Shown: positions 58,876 to 64,000 of the stretch, piece by piece
Position numbering within the stretch: the first letter of the stretch is position 1
Layout of the letters: each line of letters begins with the position of its first letter
Source of the DNA: Candidatus Phytoplasma tritici
GTDB taxonomy: Bacteria > Bacillota_I > Bacilli_A > Acholeplasmatales > Acholeplasmataceae
DNA length: 64,000 nt
Reading direction: 5' to 3'
Assembly (NCBI RefSeq): GCF_000495255.1
Contig: NZ_AVAO01000001.1
Coordinates: forward strand, 114,358-178,357
Program-made: the position numbers and the translations under genes
The notes under the pieces: model-generated
The model's input: the letters and a program-made list of their open reading frames with translations, nothing else
The model's database searches: none
What the model was told of the DNA's origin: nothing

Positions 58876-59329
58876 TTTTTTATAATTTATTTTAATTATT
58901 AATTTAATAAAAAATAAGTTTTAGTAAAAAATAAATTATTACAATAAATAAATATTTGAAAATTATTCTTTTAAAAGACTCTTTTTTGGGAGTCTTTTTT
59001 TATCTAATTTTATGTGTTTTTTGATGTATGTCTCAATTTGAAAATTTTAAATATTTTTTATTTCTTACATTAACCATTTATTATAATTCTTTTTTGTTGT
59101 TATATTTTTCTTATTACGATTCCAAAAAAATAATTTAATAATCACTAAATAAACGAAAAACCCCCTGATTAATGATAATTTTTCTTCTTAGTGATAGTTT
59201 TAAACTATTACTTTCTCAAAAATTTAACCCCTTTTTAAAAGTTGAAATAACACATTTAAACACTTCTATCCTCTTTTTCAAGTCAATTGTGTGAACAACC
59301 AGGATAAAAAATAATTTTTCAAAATAAAT
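58876..59329. other. Gene-free stretch after the secreted-protein gene
   Basis: Apart from the terminator at its beginning this stretch has no frame or RNA I can support. Confidence 0.4.
58973..59002 (+). terminator. Terminator after the secreted-protein gene
   Basis: AAAAGACTC and GGAGTCTTTT pair around a T-rich loop and lead into seven T. Confidence 0.7.
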
Positions 59330-60050
59330 ACAACCAAAAATTCTTCTTACAATAAATTATCATGGTTTAGAAACAATACAATTAGTTAATTTTGATACTT
59401 ACAAATAACAACAACTAGAAATTATTTTAGTTAAGTACTAATCAATTTAGTATTTATTTACAAATTCAAATTTTTGATTATAATAATACAAAAACTTATT
59501 AAAAAGCAATTCAAATTCCCTAAAATTGAAATAGATAAAATGTTTTTATCTTTTATTAAACAAACTTTTTCTTATAACCATATTTTGGAAATCCAAAAAA
59601 AGATTTTAGAAACCAATATCAAATTAGCCAAAACTGCTTCTAAAAGACAAATAAAGCCAAATACTTTTTATAATCTTTTTGATAATAAAGAACAAATAAT
59701 TAAAGAAGATGTGTTAAAAAATATAGTTTTATGCAAAGATTATTTCAATTCCCAAAATATTTGTAATGAAAAACGTTATAAAATTACTATATAAAAACCT
59801 TTTGGCTTGCAAGATTAAAAAGGAAAAGTACCAAATCATAAAAAATCAAAATAATTCTTTTAGCTACATAAATTTTGAATCTAAAAGAATTATTTTGATT
59901 TGTACCTCTAGTAAGGTAAATAGAATTACAAAACGTTTTTATACAGATATCAAAATTATTTTAGTCTTAAAGAATTTTAAAAAAGAAAAAGTATATAAAG
60001 TTTTAGGGAAAATCTCACCTTTTGTATATTTATCTATTTATAGATAAATA
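59330..60050 (+). pseudogene. Wrecked copy of the C-terminal half of the trypsin-like protease
   Basis: Protein fragments follow the intact protease at 8083-11157 closely: NYHGLETIQLVNFDT, then PKIEIDKMFLSFIKQTFSYNHILEIQKKILETNIKLAKTASKRQIKPN, an internal deletion joining SQN to ICNE, KITI, KPFGLQ, KGKYQ and NNSFSYINFES. It lacks the catalytic domain and has stops and shifts. It is on the plus strand, opposite to the intact gene. It shows that the protease gene was once duplicated or carried on a mobile segment. Confidence 0.88.
59843..59901. repeat. Perfect 20-bp inverted repeat inside the protease pseudogene
   Basis: Arms at 59843-59862 and 59882-59901 are exact reverse complements around a 19-base loop. 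The intact parent gene has no such symmetry at the same place, so the right arm was probably copied from the left. Confidence 0.9.
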
Positions 60051-60111
60051 TTTTTAAGCAAATATAAACAATAACTGTAATAAAAAATCGAGTCCCATAA
60101 AGATAGAAACA

Positions 60112-60146
60112 AAAAAACCAATCTTTCTAAAAAAGATTGGTTTTTA
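60112..60146. terminator. Terminator between the protease wreck and the secreted-protein gene
   Basis: AAAACCAATCTTT and AAAGATTGGTTTT form a 13-bp stem with A and T runs on both sides. It can serve the minus-strand gene ending at 60213. Confidence 0.75.
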
Positions 60147-60212
60147 AATTTACAAAAAAGAAAGGAAGAAAAAATAAATTTTAAACTAAACAATATTTAA
60201 AAAAATTATTTT

Positions 60213-61016
60213 TTATTTTTTTATAAAGGAAATATTTTCTATTCCAAAACCAATATCAAAAAATAAATTATCTGATGTATAAGAAAATATTTTAAAGAGT
60301 AAATTTATTGGAATAGCATCACTTATATTAGATTTAGTTATTTCTATATCTACTATAAAATCAAGTACATTATCAGCATTCCATCTTTCATTTTTGTTAG
60401 AACCTATATAATTATCGCTTTCGGTATCGTAAAAAAAACTATAAATTATTCTTTTTTTTATTTCATTTTGTTTTAATTTTAATTTATTATAAATGACGCC
60501 TTCTTCTTCTTCAAATATTTCTTCAAAATCTTTTAAAGATATATAAAATGATTGTGGATGGCTTTTTTGTTCATATATTTTACAAAAACTTTGATAATCT
60601 TCTTGAGTTGGAAAAGAACCATAAAATTTAAATGAAGGGTAAAAATCTATTAAAATATCTGAAAATTTATCTTTTATTTCTTGTAAATGAAAAATTCCTA
60701 AATGACTAGGTTTATTTAAATCCAATTTCAAATTTTTCAAAATATTATAAAAAGATAAATTTTCAGAATTTGATTTTTTATTACTTAGTCTTTCCAAAGT
60801 TTCGTAACTTCTTGAACTATTTGATAAAGTTAATTTTTTTGATTTATTCGGATGGATTCTATTTGATGTTGAAGAAGAAGCAATATCTCTATTTTGCATA
60901 GCAAATATATGGTTTTGATTAAATTTATTAAATAATAAAACAAATAAAACAAATAAAAATGTAAATTTAAAATATTTTTTATTAAAAAAATAATTTTTTT
61001 TAATATCTAATTTCAT
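60213..61016 (-). CDS. Putative secreted protein of unknown family
   Basis: From the ATG at 61016, preceded by GAGG, the product has 267 residues; an in-frame ATG at 61118 would put 34 extra residues before the signal peptide. The signal peptide (hydrophobic about 19-30) likely ends at HIFA-M near 40. A Ser/Asn/Lys-rich stretch (45-85) leads to a longer domain with many aromatic and acidic residues (HLGIFHLQEIKDKFSDILIDFYPSF; EEIFEEEEG). I recognise no family. It is a possible host-acting protein by context only. Confidence 0.68.
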   Translation of the reverse strand: MKLDIKKNYFFNKKYFKFTFLFVLFVLLFNKFNQNHIFAMQNRDIASSSTSNRIHPNKSKKLTLSNSSRSYETLERLSNKKSNSENLSFYNILKNLKLDLNKPSHLGIFHLQEIKDKFSDILIDFYPSFKFYGSFPTQEDYQSFCKIYEQKSHPQSFYISLKDFEEIFEEEEGVIYNKLKLKQNEIKKRIIYSFFYDTESDNYIGSNKNERWNADNVLDFIVDIEITKSNISDAIPINLLFKIFSYTSDNLFFDIGFGIENISFIKK

Positions 61017-61085
61017 TATTTTATATACCTCATTTTTATTTTTTTTTAAACTAACAAAAAAAATATCAACACTTTTCAAACTAAG

Positions 61086-61199
61086 AAAATATTTTCTTAG
61101 TTTGAAAAGATATGACATTATCTAAATTAATTTTTAGTATTAAAGAAGAATTTTAAAATCAAAAGTTGTATTAAAAAATGGAATATTGTAATTCAATTT
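61086..61199 (+). repeat. Right copy of the diverged direct repeat of about 115 bp
   Basis: It is the partner of 58047-58164 in the same orientation and overlaps the upstream region of the secreted-protein gene at 61016. Confidence 0.7.
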
Positions 61200-61600
61200 A
61201 ACCATAGACAATTTTATTTTAAAGATAAATTGTGGTCTATGCTATTCTTATTATATCATTATTTAAAAATACTTTTAACAACATAATTGGCATTAAAAGA
61301 TGTTTATTTTCATTTTGGCAATTTATTAAACAGTAAAGGTATAATTATTATTTTCATTTTATATTTATTTTATTTTTTATATGTTCTATCTTTAACATTA
61401 TAAAAAAAATAATAAAATGTATTTTATTCCTATTTAAATTAATTAAAACTATAATTTTTATAAAACTCAACCCCCCAGTTGAGAGCTGTTTTTTTAATAC
61501 ATTAAGTTTTTTCAAGCAAAATTACTTTAAATAAAAAAAATTAGAGTTACAATAGATAATGTATAAAATAAATATAAAAAAAAGCAAATTGGATTTTAAT
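61200..61600. other. Gene-free stretch with a C-loop hairpin
   Basis: A hairpin at 61466-61483 (CTCAAC, loop CCCCCA, GTTGAG) is followed by seven T at 61489 and may be a terminator. The rest is AT-rich without a gene. Confidence 0.45.
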
Positions 61601-61601
61601 C

Positions 61602-61870
61602 ATGAAATTAGAAATATTAAACCAAAAAGTTAAACTATTTACAAAAAAAATTGAAAAAATCCAAAAAATTGATAAAAAAATAGTTTTTGAATTAGTTAAA
61701 CAATTTAATCAAATTCTAAAATTTAACAAATATTTTAAAAAATATCCAAATCAAAAGAAGTACTTATTATTGGTTAAAAGTTGAAAAATAAAATCAAAAC
61801 TAAAGAAGAAAAAACACTTATTACAATAAAATCGTATTCAAAAGGGAATAGATGATAATTTCTGATAATA
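61602..61870 (+). pseudogene. N-terminal stub of an IS3-type (tra5-like) transposase
   Basis: The 60-codon frame MKLEILNQKVKLFTKKIEKIQKIDKKIVFELVKQFNQILKFNKYFKKYPNQKK continues in a shifted frame as STYYWLKVE, then KTKEEKTLITI. This resembles the region of IS3-family transposases where the helix-turn-helix part meets the SxSTYYYWxK motif. No catalytic DDE domain follows. The family call is from memory of the pattern. Confidence 0.5.
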
Positions 61871-63420
61871 ACTAAGAAAATAAAGGATTAAAAATTATTT
61901 TAATTTAATAGTAATTTTTTCTTGGAAAAATCTACAACAAAAACCCTTATCAAAAAAGGGTAAAAGTTAAAAAAGATTTAATTAAAAAATGAAATTAAAT
62001 GAGTTTTTTTGAATTTGAAAAACACAATTAAAATTAAAATATACTTTGATCTTTCATTTTTTAATAACATAAATTGGATTAAGCAGAATAAATGTTATAT
62101 TTTATTGTTAAAATATAAGCTAAATAATTATTTAAAGGTTTTAAAACTGATAATTTAGATAAATTAAAAAATTTATTTAATTTATTGCATAAATTAGTAT
62201 ATGTACTGCTCTAGTTCTAGTTAAAAAAATTTTAAATATAAAGTTTTGCATAAAAAATAGTACCATAAAAATATGATAATTTAACTTTATTTACATTATA
62301 TTCAAACATATATTTATTTTGGTTTTTATCAAAATATAATGATTCCGAAGTGATATTTTTATCCTAAGGAAAATCTTTGCCTGGAACTTTTACTGCTTTT
62401 TATTAAGTGTTCTTAAAATGTTATTTCTTAATAAATCATAAAAAATATGCCTTTTACCAAATTTTAAAACATTTGATAAATAAAAACCAGTTATTTTGTA
62501 ATCATCATAATTAATGTTAAATGGAAAATATTTGATATTTTTATTAATAGGTAATTTTTGACAACTATAAGAAAATTGAAACAATTTTCTTATAGTTAAA
62601 TAATTTTTTAATGCAATGTTTTTTTAATTTCATGTTCATTTAAATCAGCATCATATTTATTAACATATTCAGAAGTAATTTCAGTAACATTTTTATTAAT
62701 AATGGTTGCTAATTGTTTACATTCCTTAATTTAATTTTTTAGTATTATCTAATTTACCTTTATAAAATATCTGTAAATTTTGAGAACGAGGATTTAATAG
62801 TTTTAAATTAGGTAAATTATCATGTACAATATCAGACCATAATTTAAAAACATTAGAGGGATAATTAAATTTTTATTTTCTTTTTTAAACCAACCATTAC
62901 TAAAATTATATTTAGCTTTATTTTAAGCATATTATTCTGATAGGAAAATTAACATTATTTAAACGAAGTATTTGTTTAATATTATCCTTAATAAATTGTA
63001 CTTTCTCTTTATTATTTTTTGATTATATTTAATTTTGCTAATTTATAAAAAATAATCAAAATTATCTATAATATCAAGAATTATAAATATATATAAAATC
63101 TTTATAATCTTTTAATTCATGATTAATAAAAGCTATTTTATTTTTTTTAATCTATTTTCTTGCATAGATGAAATAAGACGATAAAGATGTAAACTAACAA
63201 TTTTAGAAAAACAACCTAAATTATAATCATTAGTTTTGAAAAAAATAAATTGTTTTGATAAAGTTTTTTAATTTTTTTCTTTTTCAAAATCACTTATATC
63301 CTTATTGTTTGTGATGAAATCAAACATTTTTTAGCATAAAAAGATAAACTAATATCTTCTTTATGAATGGTTAAATAATTTAAATGTAGCATTTTTTGTT
63401 CTCATTAAACATAAAACCAC
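61871..63420 (-). pseudogene. Extensively decayed minus-strand gene or genes
   Basis: Protein-like pieces appear on the minus strand: NYPSNVFKLWSDIVHDNLPNLKLLNPRSQNLQIFYKGKLDNTKKL (about 62860-62740), KNVTEITSEYVNKYDADLNEHEIKKT, and FSYSCQKLPINKNIKYFPFNINYDDYKITGFYLSNVLKFGKRHIFYDLLRNNIL (62584-62390). They run in one order, so one long gene has been broken by many shifts. I do not recognise it. Upstream to 63420 only more stops can be seen. Confidence 0.4.
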
Positions 63421-63421
63421 T

Positions 63422-63456
63422 CCTTTACCTATGCTCACGGCAAAGGCGTTTTTTTA
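63422..63456 (+). terminator. Terminator-like hairpin
   Basis: CCTTTACC and GGCAAAGG pair with one mismatch around TATGCTCAC and are followed by seven T. Confidence 0.5.
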
Positions 63457-63473
63457 TATTATGTATTATTTTA

Positions 63474-63522
63474 AAATACCCCCCTAAATCCCCAAAGGGG
63501 ACTTTATAGAAGGGGTATATAA
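63474..63522. repeat. Nested inverted repeat rich in C and G
   Basis: ATACCCC (outer left) pairs with GGGGTAT (outer right), and TCCCC with GGGGA inside. Such C/G blocks are rare here. They lie just behind the repeat-protein gene. Confidence 0.6.
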
Positions 63523-63600
63523 TAGTTATATCTTAATATCCATCGGCTGGACCGCCCAATTCGCTCTGCTCGTATTTGAATAATTTTATAATTATTTTCT

Positions 63601-64000
63601 TTAATTATTTAAACTAAATCCAGCATCTTTTAATTCTTTCAAACTAAATCCAGCAGCATCTCTTAATTCTTTTGCACTAAATCCAACATCTATTAATTCT
63701 TGCACAGTATATCCAGCATCTATTAAATCTTGCAAAGTAAATCCTGTATCTTTAAATTCTTGCACAGTAAATCCAGAAGCATCTATTAAATCATATCCAG
63801 CATCTATTAAATCTTGCACACCATCTTCAAGAGCTTTAATATCTCTTAAATCATATCCAACATCTATTAAATCTTGCACACCATCTCCAAGAACTTTAAT
63901 ATCTCTTAAATCATATCCAGCATCTCTTAATTCTTTTACACTAAATCCTGCATCTTTCATTTCTTGTACAGTAAATCCAGCATCTCTTAATTCTTTTACA
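63601..64000 (-). CDS. Protein made of 10-residue repeats, N-terminus beyond the window
   Basis: The minus-strand frame is open from the right edge to a stop at 63601, at least 132 residues. It consists of about 13 repeats of the form (V/L)(K/Q)(E/D)(L/I)(R/K/I)DAG(F/Y)(S/T/D), for example VKELRDAGFT, VQEMKDAGFS, VQDLIDAGYD. One unit is shortened (LIDASGFT) and one lengthened (AKELRDAAGFS); the end is SLNN. An ATG at 63960 is internal to the array, so it is not the start. Such short Leu/Ala/Gly-Phe repeats suggest a right-handed solenoid. The function is unknown; binding to protein or nucleic acid is speculation. Confidence 0.75.
   Translation of the reverse strand, partial: VKELRDAGFTVQEMKDAGFSVKELRDAGYDLRDIKVLGDGVQDLIDVGYDLRDIKALEDGVQDLIDAGYDLIDASGFTVQEFKDTGFTLQDLIDAGYTVQELIDVGFSAKELRDAAGFSLKELKDAGFSLNN

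Noticed and set aside
1..64000. Mycoplasma-type code with TGA as tryptophan
   Set aside because: Intact genes use TGG for conserved tryptophans and end at TGA (for example at 18186 and 42454).
1..64000. tRNA or rRNA genes
   Set aside because: I scanned intergenic regions by eye for cloverleaf patterns and conserved rRNA blocks and found none; a tRNA search program would be needed to exclude them fully.

Overview
The window looks like chromosomal DNA of a phytoplasma, most likely from the aster yellows group ('Candidatus Phytoplasma asteris'). This is inferred from gene content, not from a database search. The DNA is very AT-rich and there are no cell-wall genes. TGA acts as a stop codon (for example at 18186 and 42454), which fits phytoplasmas and not mycoplasmas. 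A secreted protein carries the SVM-type signal sequence of phytoplasma effectors, and gene wrecks of the kind found in phytoplasma mobile units (PMUs) are frequent. I saw no rRNA, tRNA or CRISPR.

Layout. 1-7.9 kb: holA (minus, cut by the left edge), then engB, valS and an ECF transporter operon (S, AA', T) on the plus strand. The S gene is interrupted at a ten-G tract. 8-16 kb: a 1024-residue membrane-anchored trypsin-like protease (minus), hsp20 under a CIRCE-like operator, a short decayed stretch with an FtsH tail fragment, and a P2-type cation ATPase (minus). 16-22.4 kb: a graveyard with an intact stand-alone M41 peptidase, a broken ftsH, an SVM effector gene with a broken second copy, and unrecognised ruins. 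22.4-26.3 kb: dnaN, dnaA and the putative oriC, with a 17-bp tandem array and about ten copies of a TTTAGGAAC-like motif in place of canonical DnaA boxes. 26.3-50.3 kb: a dense plus-strand housekeeping block. It holds asnS, a ugp-type sugar ABC operon, two DHH phosphoesterases around mnmE, thrS, infC-rpmI-rplT behind an attenuator-like leader, an M42 peptidase, acpP, leuS, gmk-rpoZ, rsmH and a MATE exporter. 50.4-56.3 kb: a minus-strand block of a P1B-type metal ATPase, spoVG, rsmA, an HD hydrolase and pduL. 56.3-64 kb: an accessory zone with a broken YqaJ-like recombinase, two unrelated secreted-protein genes lying between 115-bp direct repeats, a wrecked copy of the trypsin-like protease, an IS3-type transposase stub, and at the right edge a gene for a protein made of 10-residue repeats.

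How it works together. The core supplies replication initiation, translation, tRNA modification and ribosome assembly for a host-dependent cell. ECF and ABC importers, two cation pumps and a MATE exporter handle exchange with host cytoplasm. The accessory islands supply surface or secreted proteins and proteases that could act in the plant or insect host.
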